Below are positions 37,901 through 49,140 of a stretch of 64,000 nt of DNA, piece after piece (position 1 is the stretch's first letter; the number at the start of each line of letters is the position of its first letter). Origin of the DNA: Allolobophora icterica (Eukaryota; Annelida; Clitellata; Crassiclitellata; Lumbricidae); contig OY744611.1 of assembly GCA_963556255.1 (NCBI GenBank), positions 34,392,336 through 34,456,335 on the forward strand, given 5' to 3'. The position numbers and the translations under genes were made by a program. The notes below the pieces were generated by a model, which was given only the letters and a program-made list of their open reading frames with translations, had not been told where the DNA came from and searched no databases.

Positions 37901-40900
37901 TTACACGAGATTGGTGCTATATGAATTTACGATTACATTACACTGTCACGGCACATTGAAAATGTACGGTTAAGTTCGTTTTGATAACGCTGTTTAAATA
38001 TTTGATTGCACTGTAGTGGTGCTATATAAATTTATGATTGCATTACATTGCTATGGTGCTATAGAAATGTGTCGTTACATTATGGTGGTGCTATATAAAC
38101 TAAAGTTGTATTATATTATTCATTCATTCATTCATTCGACGATTTATGTTGGTACTAACTTATGTTTGATTATTTTATGCTAATTACCTGTCTTAAGTAA
38201 AGTAAAGCTACCATATTCCATGTGGAACGTAGTGGAGGTGCTCATTTCTTTTTCATTGGCCCTTGAGCTGGCAGTGGACGAACCCCAAGGTCCTGGACAT
38301 GGGGCCAATGCAGCGCAGGACTTGCCATTTACTTCTCAGCTTACACCAGTACCAAATTATACTGCTTGGTGCCAGAGGCACATGTGCACAAACAACTTGC
38401 CCAGGGTCGTTACACAGAGTCGAACCCGCAACCACATGCTCCGTGAGCAAGCATGCGTTTGCGGGTTCGACTCTGTAACAACCTTATCTTACCTTGTCAT
38501 GAACCACGTTAACTTGTCTTGAATTGGCAATCTTGACTAGAAATACTGCATTTTACTTTACCTCGTCATGAAGTACCTTACCTGAACTGAAACCTTGTTC
38601 GATGTTTGGTTGCAGCCACTTTGTTATTGTTTTGAGTATTATGATATCCATGTGTGTACCTTTGAGGCTGTTGTTTGTGTGTATTACAAATGTTGGTTTA
38701 ACAATGCAGAACACAGTAATTTCATATTATTTTACTGATTTGTGTTACTCAGGGAAACCAGTTCTTCAAGAGAGAGGATTATGGCTTGGCTATTGAGCGT
38801 TACTCACAGGGACTCGAAGTCGACTCGGAGAATATAATCCTTCTGCTCAACCGAGCAATGGCTCTGCTCAAACAGGAAAAGTGAGCAGTAGGCAGTGAAG
38901 TTTGTGCTCAGTCGGTTGCTGGGGCAATGGGCTTGGTTGAGTTTCCATGGTGGTTTTTTGTTGTTGAGTTGCTGTGGTGATGGATTTGGATGTTGAGTTG
39001 ATCTGGTTGCATATTTTGGTTGTAAAGTTGCCATGGTGATCGATTTCTAGGATAGTTGCTGTGGTGATAGATATTTGTGTTTTTATCTTACTGTACTGTA
39101 CCAGTGCTTTTTTGAGCTACTTATGAGGTGCTAAATATTCGCATACATTAATACATTGCCTTATCATACCTTGCTGTACCATACATTAACTTGCTTTTTA
39201 TTTTTTTAACTATACTGTGCCATACCTTACCTGGTATGCCTTTGGTTTTCCTCTTTGTGCAGGTATGCAGTTGCAGAGCAGGACTGTACAAAGGCCATTC
39301 TTTTGGGCACAAAAGACCCGAAGGCGTGGTTTCGGCGTGGTAGTGCTCGTGAAGCACTCAAGCGTTATGAGGAGGCGCTGGCCGACTTTGAAGAAGTCCT
39401 GCGACTCGACCCGCGGAACAAAGTCGCACAGGGCAAAATCGATGCTGTCCGAAATGTAAGGCCATGTTTTGTAACATTGATTTTCAAGTTTCTTTGATGG
39501 TAGTGTCTTCTCCGTCTTCTCTGGGTATTTGTCAGAGGTTTGTAAATATTGTTTTTCATTGTTGATACTCCTGGAATGTTCAGAGACATTTGCCTTGTCA
39601 AGTACACAGTCACAGTGTAATGTTGCTGTCTTGTTCATCCTTCTGGAACGTTTGTTAAATGCACTGAGCATTGGGCTGTTGTGCCATGGTTGTGTTTTCA
39701 TTCATCTGATGAATCCTTTGATCGTAGGACCATACTTCGGAGAAGGTTCTGTTCAAGTGTGGAAACAAGTGACCTGCTGACTTGAGTGGCGCTATAGAAG
39801 TGTTCAGTTACAACTTTAATTACAAGCATGTTAATTTTTACCTATCTGCTTCTGTTGTGTGACCTTTACCTTTCGACCTTTTATCTGTAAATTTTACATC
39901 ATTGACTAACGGTGCTGTGTAAATGTCTATTTTACATTAGATATACTGTTTTCTTGTAGATTCTGAATCCAAGACCACTGTCCAATATCATAAAAGCCGT
40001 CTACATTCCGCCCGAGAAGAGATCAAAGGTCATGGATCGCTTGGTTGTTTCGAAGTTGGTGGTACTGTGGGTGATGATAATTGTGAAGTTGATAATTGTG
40101 ATGAATATCATACTAAAGCTGATGTTTATGAAGGTTAAGTTCATGGCTTTTGTGATGACAATGATGTTGATGATGGTACTGGATATCATGTTAATGCTGA
40201 TGTTTATGATTATCAGGTTGGTGGCTTGACCATGATGATGATGATCATATTGTAGTCGTAATGTATGCGTGTATCAAGACATTTAATAACACGGCACCTT
40301 TTACGAACCTCTTGGATATGCTACACAAGTGCCTACCTTAAATGATGTTTAAACGGATAAGACTTCAGACAGGTCAAAAATGTTTGCTGAGCTTAATCAA
40401 GTGAAACAATATGTATTGTATCTTGAGCCAGCTGAGTCGAAATCTGTTGTATTCTAATAACACATTTTGCTACTGTACAGCGACTCAGGCTCAGTATGCT
40501 TCCTCGTGTACTGAACCATCCTTATGTAGTCTTCGACCATAAATTATAACTTAATGCCACATAGAGCTGAAGAAAATTCTCATTTTTTCTAAGTTGTACC
40601 TCTTTGGATCTGTCTGACAGCAATGTTTGAGTGCCTTTGAGGTTCTCAAAAAGTATTGTGTCAATATTCCAGTGCTTACATAGTCGTAATCGTAAAGTCC
40701 AAATTTCTAAAGCGCTACTCTAACGCTAAGCACAGGGCACCAGCTTATTCACGAGCACTGTGTTGGATCAGATGTCGATGTTCAGTGGAGGTCCGAGTCT
40801 GGTTGCCATAGAGACCAGAGGAGGCAGAGCAGCTGAGAGAAAAGGCAGGGCTGCTACAAGCATACTTGCAGGGAAAATTATGATTGCTATAACAGTGTTG

Positions 40901-43888
40901 ATGATAAAGATATTTTCCATGTGTAGAAACCTCTGCGGCGAGTTCCCATCGAAGAAATCGGCATAGATGACGATAAAGAGCAATCCTACCACAAGAACGC
41001 CAAAACGAATCAATCAACTGACTTTGACCGATTTCTCACTAAAAACGTCGACATAAAACCAGAGCAGTCCATCCTCCAGACCTCCAATATTGTGCCACTC
41101 ATATCAGAAATGGATGACCATCCAAAACTGGATGAGCCCGAAGACTTGCCGAAAGCCAAACTCCAGGGTCCAGTTGCAAATGGGAGAGTTTCTCATGGCA
41201 TGGATGAGGAAGATAAAGCTGCAACTCGCAGAGAAAATTTGAAAAAAGATGAAAACGACAGTCACAACGTGCTGCAATCTGAGGAAGGTCGAGCCACAAC
41301 TCACAGAGGAGGGTCCGAAAAAGTTGGCACCTCCCATGCTGATGAGCTGCAGTCTATGACTATGAAGTCTGAGGCACCTTTCTATGCTGAAAGTCGAGTG
41401 GAGTCGAAGTCAGTGATTAGCCTGACAGTTCCTAAGAATTCCTGTCAGTTCCAAGCACACTGGAAAGTTCTGAGAAAGAAAGAATATGAGTTTTTTGTGT
41501 ATTTTAAAGTGAGCCATTTCACATCTTTCAGATTTTTCAGTGTAGTTTGTTTTTTCTGTAACATAAAGAAAACCATTTTTACGACTGTCAATAGACTATT
41601 TGAATTTTATTTCTGATTTTATATGTCTTTCAAAGTAAATCATTTTGTTATGATTTTCATATTAATTTACATATTTGTTTTTCCTCTGTTGTGAACTCTT
41701 TTCAAATTGTTATTTTCTGTTTCTGTTAGCAAATCGATCCCAAGGATTATCGCTCACTCTTCACGGTTGCCTTTGATGATGAACTGCTGACAAAAATCTT
41801 ATCTTGTTTACAGGATTTCTATGTCAGGTTGGTATAACATTTATTATTATTATTACTGTTTTTGTTATTTATTTTATTATGTAGGCAAATTAGGTTGTAA
41901 AGCCTGGGCTGTCTTGGACTTACACAGTCAATGGCTTGTGCTTGACAAAACATTGAAGCTTTCAGGTCCTTTTCTAAACTGTTCTTGTTGCCAAGACAAC
42001 TGATGCTGGTATGAGGTGAAGAATTAGTGTACACTGCGGAAAGAGATAGTCTGTGGTAAAATAGTGAAGCCAGTTGTCAACAAACAATTCCAAGGGCGCC
42101 CGCAGGCTTTAAAAAATTGGACGCACAGTCCTCATAAACAAATAATTTGGCTGCTTGCCCGCTTTGCTACCATGGATATATAAGTAGGAAAATTGAAATA
42201 GTTGCCATAAATAGAGTAGTGACAAGCGTAAAAAATTCAATTTAGATAACATCTAATGCTTTAACATGCCGTATTGCCGTTTAACAAAAATATCGATGCA
42301 ATGCCTAGTCCTTGTATGGATTTGATTTGGTGAGTGGACGCACGTGCATCGAGTGTGTCACACTGCGGGCGCCCCTGAACAATTCCATCTTGTACTTGAT
42401 TAATGGGACACCAACGGAGGTCATTGCATAGTTTCAGTGATGTGGTCAGACTTCACAGAAACTCGGATGATCTCCACTGGCTCTCCATCAGCAACCTTAT
42501 ACGTATGTATGCAACTTTTATAGTTCCTTTTAAGAACCACTCGAAGATGCCAATGTAACGCAAGCTAAGGGAGTTCTGAATTTCAACTGGTCTGTTTGAC
42601 CATAGCTCCATTTAAAGCAACCATCAAAATTGATGTGTTGTGCATTTATGATAGAAGTCATTGGATTAGTTTATGCAAGCAGTTACATAATGAATTACTA
42701 ACATTAATTGATGTTTGGTCATTTCAGTGAAGGTCTAGACGTTTTTCCAGTGCTTGACCAACTGACCAGAGTCCAGCGGTTCTCGACGATTATCATGTTC
42801 CTCTCTCCAAAGTACAAACAGGGTATGAGATCTTGAATATTCATGAACTCTGCTGTCAGTCAAATTTATGGTCTGTGTATTGTCATGTCGAACATGCCAA
42901 TCAATTCAGACCACATCCATTTCGGTGACAACTTTAGTTACCGGTAGTATAAGTATTGTCATTAGTTATTAATATTAATTAATTTCTTTTATCCAGAGTA
43001 GGTTAAGTAAATGTCGGGTGAAATGTTGCATCGGGAACAGCTAATCTTCATCAAGATCTGGCAGTGTTGTGGAAGTTGATAATGATAATAACTTAATTTT
43101 ATGATTATTTCTATTATTTGAGGGGTGTTAGATAGCCGTGTTTCAGGACCTTTGATGTTCTTAAGCGTTTTGTATTGTGACCAAATGTGACCTCGGCCGA
43201 GAGAAGGGACCACTTGTCGCAAATGGACTTATTAGTAGTTTCAACATGCTTGCGCCTTAGGAAAAATGAGGAAAAAAATTCAGAGCGTTTGGCCCATAAT
43301 TTATGCATTTTTTTTCACAAAAATATAAAATATCATTTGGCGGGAAATCGCATAAAAAAATTTAATGTGTCTCTACCCAATGCATTAATGCCTAAATGTA
43401 GCCTTAACGCATCAAGTAGCATAAGATTCGTTGTAGTACAGTGAGTCCGAGCTACAGATTGACTAATTAGACGCAAAAATCAATATAATCGTTTAGCGTA
43501 AAAACGCGTTTTCCGGCTAATCTAGAAAGCGACAAGTAGTCCCTTCTCTCGGCCGAGGTCACAAATACATTCTTACATACATATTATATGTATGTAATAA
43601 TGTATCTAGACGTTTGTAGTATGTTTTAAGTACCAGTCAAAAGTATTCTACTTATTATTGTAAATATATTTATTATTATTGATATTAATCAGTTTTACAC
43701 CATTGATGCCTTGAGCATTAGATATTGAGGTTTTCTTGAAGGTTTAGTAAATTTTCTATTAACATTGTGCATAACTAAAATTGTTTTTTTTCTTCCTAGT
43801 TCTCAAGGAGCTTTTCAAACACATGGAATCGACAGGAAAAAACAGCCTGACAGAACTGACATCCCTAGGGAAGCTTTATGAACTCTAA
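34932..43888 (+). CDS. RPAP3: RPAP3, RNA polymerase II-associated protein 3 (R2TP co-chaperone)
   Basis: RPAP3 is the TPR subunit of the R2TP complex; it recruits HSP90/HSP70 and, through its C-terminal domain, RUVBL1/2, for assembly of polymerases, snoRNPs and PIKKs. Ten exons join in phase: 34932-35081, 36887-37030, 37703-37825, 38753-38880, 39263-39455, 39960-40028, 40927-41508, 41730-41827, 42728-42822, 43800-43888; 556 residues against 665 in human. Landmarks: DYLRDMESWEKDIK near the N-terminus, a lysine-rich patch, one TPR block (residues about 133-240, with AWFRRGSAREAL), a long linker, and the RPAP3_C domain (about 445-552: DPKDYRSLFTVAF, KILSCLQDFYV, FSTIIMFLS, VLKELFKHMESTG). The vertebrate second TPR block is missing. 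The ATG has context GAAATGG. Confidence 0.94.
35144..35401. mobile_element. MITE with internal CCCTAA-like minisatellite, 8-bp TSD
   Basis: TIRs GGCAAGCATTTACAATTGGG on the left and, read inward on the right, GGCAAACATTTACAATCGGG. Flanks ATATGATT (35136-35143) and CTATGATT (35402-35409) match at 7 of 8. The inside holds two to three copies of a unit with CCTGACCCTAACCGACCC and CTAGGTAGTACATAG. It begins 62 bases after the RPAP3 exon 1 donor. Confidence 0.88.
35480..35790 (-). repeat. Interspersed LINE-type repeat
   Basis: On the plus strand GAGTGGCGCTTTAGAAGTGT and GGAGATTACGATTA are the reverse of the copies at 16.1, 26.3 and 40.7 kb. A related piece with GACTCGGATAGCATAGAGCG lies at 49896. 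It lies in RPAP3 intron 1. Confidence 0.6.
36167..36227. repeat. Perfect 28-bp inverted repeat with 5-base loop
   Basis: TGAACCATTACTTACTTACT + TGAGCAGA at 36167-36194 pairs fully with 36200-36227 around GTATT. The right arm contains the ATG of the 86-codon frame. Confidence 0.95.
36220..36480 (+). CDS. Unrecognised 86-codon frame in RPAP3 intron 1
   Basis: The frame is on the same strand as RPAP3 and includes LEQKFGYEPLSLADMVTALK and IRTKSQVYYLLKVVEDHPKA. Composition is protein-like and helical, with no low-complexity. I do not recognise the family. Upstream, 36025-36150 reads MART, then a 30-base GTAAGT...TTAG segment, then AELREEQLTLSRLGTLKCSD to a stop at 36152, which could be part of the same decayed sequence. 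It may be a nested gene, a retrocopy remnant, or chance. It cannot be in-frame RPAP3 exon material because the annotated exons already join in phase. Confidence 0.3.
   Translation: MVQIAGTRVVLEQKFGYEPLSLADMVTALKGVNDQAEHAITLIQEFSGLIIRTKSQVYYLLKVVEDHPKAYPDSRKQIVAGQSAKY
38408..38484. repeat. Inverted repeat of a tRNA B-box-like sequence
   Basis: GTTACACAGAGTCGAACCCG + CAA is mirrored by TTGCGGGTTCGACTCTGTAAC after about 24 bases. GCGGGTTCGACTC resembles a pol III B box, so the pair may be two SINE pieces in opposite orientation. It lies in RPAP3 intron 3. Confidence 0.75.
40684..40775 (-). repeat. Interspersed LINE-type 3' end repeat
   Basis: TAATCGTAAAGTCCAAATTT, TCTAAAGCGCTACTC and CAGCTTATTCACGAGCACTG match other copies. 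It ends 150 bases before RPAP3 exon 7. Confidence 0.65.
42091..42377. mobile_element. hAT MITE in RPAP3 intron 8
   Basis: Ends CAAGGGCGCCCGCAG and CTGCGGGCGCCCCTG are inverted; flanks AACAATTC at 42083-42090 and 42378-42385 are identical. 287 bp, non-coding. Confidence 0.93.
43187..43562. mobile_element. TIR element with 4-bp duplication in RPAP3 intron 9
   Basis: About 35-bp TIRs: GTGACCTCGGCCGAGAGAAG on the left and the same read inward on the right, continuing GGGAC(C)ACTTGTCGC with one indel. Flanks AAAT at 43183-43186 and 43563-43566 are identical. It differs from the hAT elements in duplication length and terminal bases. 376 bp, non-coding. Confidence 0.85.
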
Positions 43889-44483
43889 CTGGATTACAGA
43901 GTGATGTCGCTTACCTGGTTGCAGAGTGATTATTCTAAATGGATTCTAGAGTGATTACATTACAAGACTTATAACTGAGTCATGAAAACGATTTCGTTTT
44001 GACTTGTGCTGCTTCCAGATTGTTATACAGAGCCCAATTTATCTAAGTTTTTGCCTAATTCTCTGCTTACACAGTTAATAGTAGTGTAGTATTCATTCAC
44101 TACTTTCAGAAGCAAATATAATCTACTATGTGAGTCTTGTGAGATCACACTCAACTTTTGATATAAATCGTGAGTTTAAACTTTAACTGAAAAGTCGATA
44201 TATTAACACTAAGTGGTCTTCCCATGTGCAGTAACTCAAATTGTATGACCACAGGCGTGTTCTGTACAGCAGATATGACCAATAGCAAGAGCCCCATTGG
44301 CAAAACCACTACAGTGTAACTGGCATATTAAGTATTTTATAAAATTATACAGTATATTACATGTATATTCAGGACTGAGTGGCAGCTTATGGGTACAGCT
44401 GACTGAAAACAGTAAATTTAAATTTGTGGGCTTTATGAAGACATACATAAATTTTGTCCTTATAATAATAATATGGTAATCAT

Positions 44484-45166
44484 CACTGGCGTAAACTTGT
44501 CCAAAATATTTGGGGGGGATGGGGTCTCGACCAGAAAAACAAGTTTTTTCAATATGAAAAGTTGGATTTTTTTAAATTTTTTTTTCTGTATTTTCGTTTT
44601 TATGGTTTTTGTTGTTTTGGTTGTTTTTAATATTTTCGGATTTCGGATGATAAAAATCACGAAAAATGGCATGAACAAGAGCTCCAACTCAGTTTAATTC
44701 AGTTGTGATTTCCGAAAATTAGAAATCATTAAATCAATGTAATTAAAATAACTTCTTAAAAAATAAGAAATTTATTTTTTTTTTAAACAAACAAATTTTG
44801 TGTTTTTTTTCTTTTGGTTTTGTTTAAAACCAAAAACCGAAAAAACTTTTTTCACCTCTGATCTGGACAGTCAGCAAAGGCTTCCGGTTCACGTTAATGC
44901 GTATGAAATGGGGCGTTTTTTGCATGTAAATTTGTTTCATACTGAAGATATCAAAGATAAAAATAAATCTTAGTTTTCATTATGAATTTCTGATAGTATT
45001 TCAGTTCTCTGTCTCTGATTTTCTGTTTTTAAAGAAATTTGTCTATATTGAAACATAGTATTTTAATATTTGAAGAAATTCTCTTGATTTTTGGGGGGCA
45101 TTGCCCCGGCTCCTCAATTATTGGGGGGCACGTGCCCTGGCTGACCCCCCAGAGTCTACGCCTATG
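44484..45166. mobile_element. hAT-type element, 683 bp
   Basis: Left end CACTGGCGTAAAC; right end read inward CATAGGCGTAGAC. Flanks GTAATCAT at 44476-44483 and 45167-45174 are identical. G-rich and C-rich blocks lie inside each end, as in the element at 11.0 kb. No transposase frame. Confidence 0.92.
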
Positions 45167-46939
45167 GTAATCATTATTATTTTTTTATTATTATTATTAT
45201 AAATCTATGAATTTGTCAATCCAGTGAACAATTTAATAATATACACTCTGGGGATGAGGACCACGCACTCCAAGCTTAACCTTTCAATCGACTGTTAATA
45301 TCTTGGAGCCTGAGGGATCTTGCCTACCTCGGGCGAAAAAAAAACATTATTAATTCAAACTGACAATTATGCAGTAAGATTACATAGAAACATGACAGTA
45401 CAAGTATCAAGATCTGAAACACGTTTTGGCAGCCTTGCAAGACGCCCGATCTGGGGTGGGGTTGGGGGGGGTACGGGGCATCGAACCGCGATTTTTTCAA
45501 GGTCTAATGCTCTTGGTTGGCCATGAGTGTTACCATTCATCTATCCCCTCCCCATGATAATTAATACTTTAACGACAGACTGCATTGGTTTCCCAGTCGT
45601 TTTTAGCATGGTTTTAGTACACTCGTTAAATTGTTAAGCTCAGGAACAGCAGATGGCGTTCCCGCGTTGGAAAGCCACCGAGAGTCTCGGCAGGCCCGCC
45701 GAGGGGGAGCAAATGCCCAGGGCCCCGGCGATTTTTAGGAGCCCGAGTTGGGCCCGCACTTTTGAAAAATATTATAATCAGTTATACAAAGTTTATGATT
45801 TAAGCCTTTATAAATATAATATTACTGACACTACAATCAGTTTAAACTTCAAACATCTGAATATTACCTTACTTATCAATTTAAAAAAAATAATTTTTGT
45901 TCAAATTTTCTCATAAAGCCTAAAGATAGAAGCCCTTGGCTGCTCTGCCTAGGGGCCGGAAGTTCAGTCGGCTGGTGCCGAGTCTCAAGAACCAATAGCT
46001 TGTCTCCAGTGGATCATGGGTTGCATTCGTCAACCTTCGTCCCAGTTCCGACAGAAAATCCAGTCAATCCAGTAACTGTTGTCCAATGAGACTGCCACCA
46101 TATTATGTGTTCAGATATATTATATCGTGGCGTCATGGGCGGCGATCATGGGGGGTCGAGGGGAACAAGACCCCCTTTTAACAGTGGGGGGGCACACTAT
46201 ACCCCGTGATCGATCGAGTCGAACTGCTACGATCGACTTGGCTCGGCCGACGATCGACTCGATCGACTTTGTCGACTAGTCGACCTCTCGTCGACTCGAT
46301 CGACTTGGCAAAGAAACGATCGACTTGGTCGACTTTGTCGACTTGGACTGTATCTTTTGGCCAGAGGCCCGGGAGCCATGGGGCCAAAGGTGCTAATGCT
46401 CACACAAGTTTTGGCTCTATAGCGCCGAGGCAGAAGCATGCTCACTCAACTTTTGGCTGGCGCTTTATATTGATGCTTGCTAAAGTAGTTATTGACTTAT
46501 AGTGCTATATACGCGTTTCATTTCATGAATATGTAGGCAAAGTATAATAAACTTTTCCACTGATCGTAAAAATGACAAAATATTTTTATTGGTTATATCG
46601 GATATAATGTAGGCCTATAATTCTATTTATCTTAGGTCTGTAGCATACTTGGCTGAGGTTAGTTCACGCAACTTTTAAACACTTTCCGAGCCACTGCTCT
46701 TGGCCAAAGTCGAAGTATTCAGTCCCGTCCTAACATACAGACATTCTAACGTTTTGAGATCGTCGTTACTGACTACAGAGCTGAAATTTCCTGAAACTAG
46801 CGCATTTTTAACGCATCTTAATCTTTCCATTTTCACCGTAAAACTGTGAAAAAAGTATCTGCAGGTCCACTATCCGGAATCACCAAATGGCTCATAATTT
46901 GCACCGAACTTCAAATCAGGTTAATGCGGTAGTTATATA

Positions 46940-48440
46940 TAGAGCCCTGCGCCGACGTCATAGTGTCGGCGGCGGCGCGCCGGTCATTTTTGGTCGGCGG
47001 CGGCGGCGCGCCGACGAACAAAAATCGGCGGCGGCGGCGCCCACAAAATGTCGGCGTCGGCGCGGCGTGCCCTAGTCAGAAACATGAGTCACCATGGGCA
47101 TCCGCAGGAATTTTTCCGGAGGGGGTAAATTTTTCCAAGGGGGCAAAATTTTTCTAAGGGGGCAAAATGACGTTTCTGCAGGGAAAATATATTCACAAAT
47201 CCAGGGGGCAAATCCCCCTTCCCCTCCTCCGGACGCCCATCTGAGTCACTATGAGAGTTGAACAGCCGTTTGTCCTGTGACCAGTCAAAGAGCCAAGTTC
47301 TCTAAAGCCACTCCATCACACTGAAGCTCAACTACATATAAAGGGACTGAAAGAGAAGACATTTGCCTTACAACTAGGAACATCCTTAATTACACTGCCC
47401 ATCTGTATATAGGTATTAAAATTTTTTAATCAGATGAAGCAACATGCATTTGCATATTGCATGAATACACTTGCATATGCGCTGATACAGTGTAGGCCTA
47501 CACACCAAGTCACATAGCAGATGCTGGATAACAGCTTCCTCCCAGTAAGAGAGGCTGCTGAAGCCATGAAGTGAATGTAAATATATACGTTTTCCTTTGG
47601 TAATACACTGGCCGAGTGGCCTCGCTCCGGTTAATTTTTCAATGAATTTACCAGGTGGTCTGCTGCCCGTTTGAATTGGTGCCATGCCATTTAAAGTTTC
47701 AACATATAGGCCATTGTTTGTATCAGATTAAACTGAAAAAGACCATTCTTGATACTATACGTACTAAGTCAAAACCTGCGTCAACTGATACTGTTTACCT
47801 AAATAGATTCCAGCCAAAAGTATTAATCAATTATACCTTCCCTTCTGCAGGATTATCACTTAAATGGCACATCTTGATATTAATAAGCACTCATAAACGC
47901 CTCTAATCTTACAACATTAAGCCACAAAATTACACCATTGTAATAAGACCACAGACATCAAAGACAACAATCAATAAGTTATAGAAGCTATTCAACATGA
48001 AGGTAACGAATGAGGGAATACTGTAGTACTGTAGTACACATACAAAGACATGCATTGCATGTTGCTTTTGTTGTCAATGTATTAAGGAAATGGCAACAGG
48101 AACAGGTGTATCAAAACAATGGTTACTTGTAACAAGATATTGCTTTAAATGACTGTGTGTATCATGGCACAAAGACAAGATCATCAAAGTATAAGGAAAA
48201 CGAATTTAGTCAGGAAGACAATGCATTCTTGGTATCAAAATAAAGACCACAAACATTGTAATCAGCTGCAAAACATGAAAAATGCAACAATAACGATTAA
48301 GCATATCAAACTGGCATCGGCGGCGCGCCGACAGATTGTCGGCGGCGGCGGCGGCGGCGCGCCGACGAACAAAAATCGGCGGCGGCGGCGCCCACAAAAT
48401 GTCGGCGGCGGCGGCGCGGCGCGGCCGGCGCAGGGCTCTA
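46940..48440. mobile_element. Middle element of the nest: GGCGGC-rich hAT-type
   Basis: Left end TAGAGCCCTGCGCCG, right end read inward TAGAGCCCTGCGCCGGCC. Flanks GTTATATA at 46932-46939 and 48441-48448 are identical (a 10-bp reading AGTTATATAT with ends AGAGCC is also possible). Each end carries a GC-rich block with CGCGCCGACGAACAAAAATC and GCGCCCACAAAATGTCGGCG, in direct rather than inverted orientation. The AT-rich centre has no clear transposase. Confidence 0.9.
47093..47241. mobile_element. Innermost element of the nest, 149 bp
   Basis: Left end CATGGGCATCCGC, right end read inward GATGGGCGTCCGG. Flanks TGAGTCAC at 47085-47092 and 47242-47249 are identical. The interior repeats AGGGGGCAAAATTTTTC. 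Confidence 0.9.
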
Positions 48441-49140
48441 GTTATATATGTGCTTACAAAGCATTACGTTATCACATCATGTGGGTCATTTTGTGAAGTA
48501 GCCGCAAAAAAATAGTAAGAAAATATTTCATAGTCGAGTCGAGTCGAGGAAACAACGATCGACTCGACTTGTCAAAACATATGATCGACTCGACTTGCAA
48601 GTCGATCGAGTCGAAGATTTTTCGACCGACTCGACTTGGCCGAGTTTCGATCGACTTGATCGACTGACTATCGATCACGGGGTATAGGGCACACCATGCA
48701 TCGGACCCCACATTTTGAAGAAACACCAAAAAAGTCATCACATTTTTTACCTTTTTCTTGACCAGATCAGTTCACGGCGATAAATTATTTTACCTCTTTT
48801 TTGACCAGATCAGTTCAAAACTCTTTTGACGAGATCAGTTCAAGAATGTCCCCCTCACCTGTCAAACAAGATCGCCGCCACGCAGATCTTTTGGTTACGG
48901 CTACCCGTTTTGCGGCCTAACATGATGCGACTGCTACCAGAGGCGACGTTGCAAATTATAGGGCTTTTAATGCGGTCACACAAAACATGAAACTGAAATC
49001 CTGAATGAAGTTAATAAAAGCTTACTCCACGTAATGTTATGTGACGTTTAAGACCGCCTCTTGCGTCAATCACATCGCAGGAAAAGGCGGAACTGACCCA
49101 GTTACATGTAATTATTCAGTTTGAACGGCTGAGAAGCAAA

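Larger units (their letters stand above)
46198..48686. mobile_element. Outer element of a nest: TIRs with GATCGACTCGA repeats
   Basis: Left end TATACCCCGTGATCGATCGA, right end read inward TATACCCCGTGATCGATAGT. Flanks GGGCACAC at 46190-46197 and 48687-48694 are identical. Both ends hold about 130 bases of GATCGACTCGACTT-type subterminal repeats. A second element is inserted at 46940-48440. Without it the element would be about 980 bp. Confidence 0.92.
43889..49140. other. Intergenic region RPAP3-KDM7
   Basis: Repeat-dominated: a hAT element at 44484-45166, a GC-rich repetitive stretch at 45650-45990, the nested complex 46198-48686 and a repeat of GACCAGATCAGTTCA at 48750-48845. The last 250 bases before KDM7 are unique-looking and would hold its promoter. 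No gene was supported. Confidence 0.6.

Noticed and set aside
45690..45985. Another hAT element (GGCAGGCCCGCC ... GGCTGGTGCC with GAGTCTC flanks)
   Set aside because: The inverted ends match poorly and only seven flanking bases agree; not firm enough to list as a delimited element.
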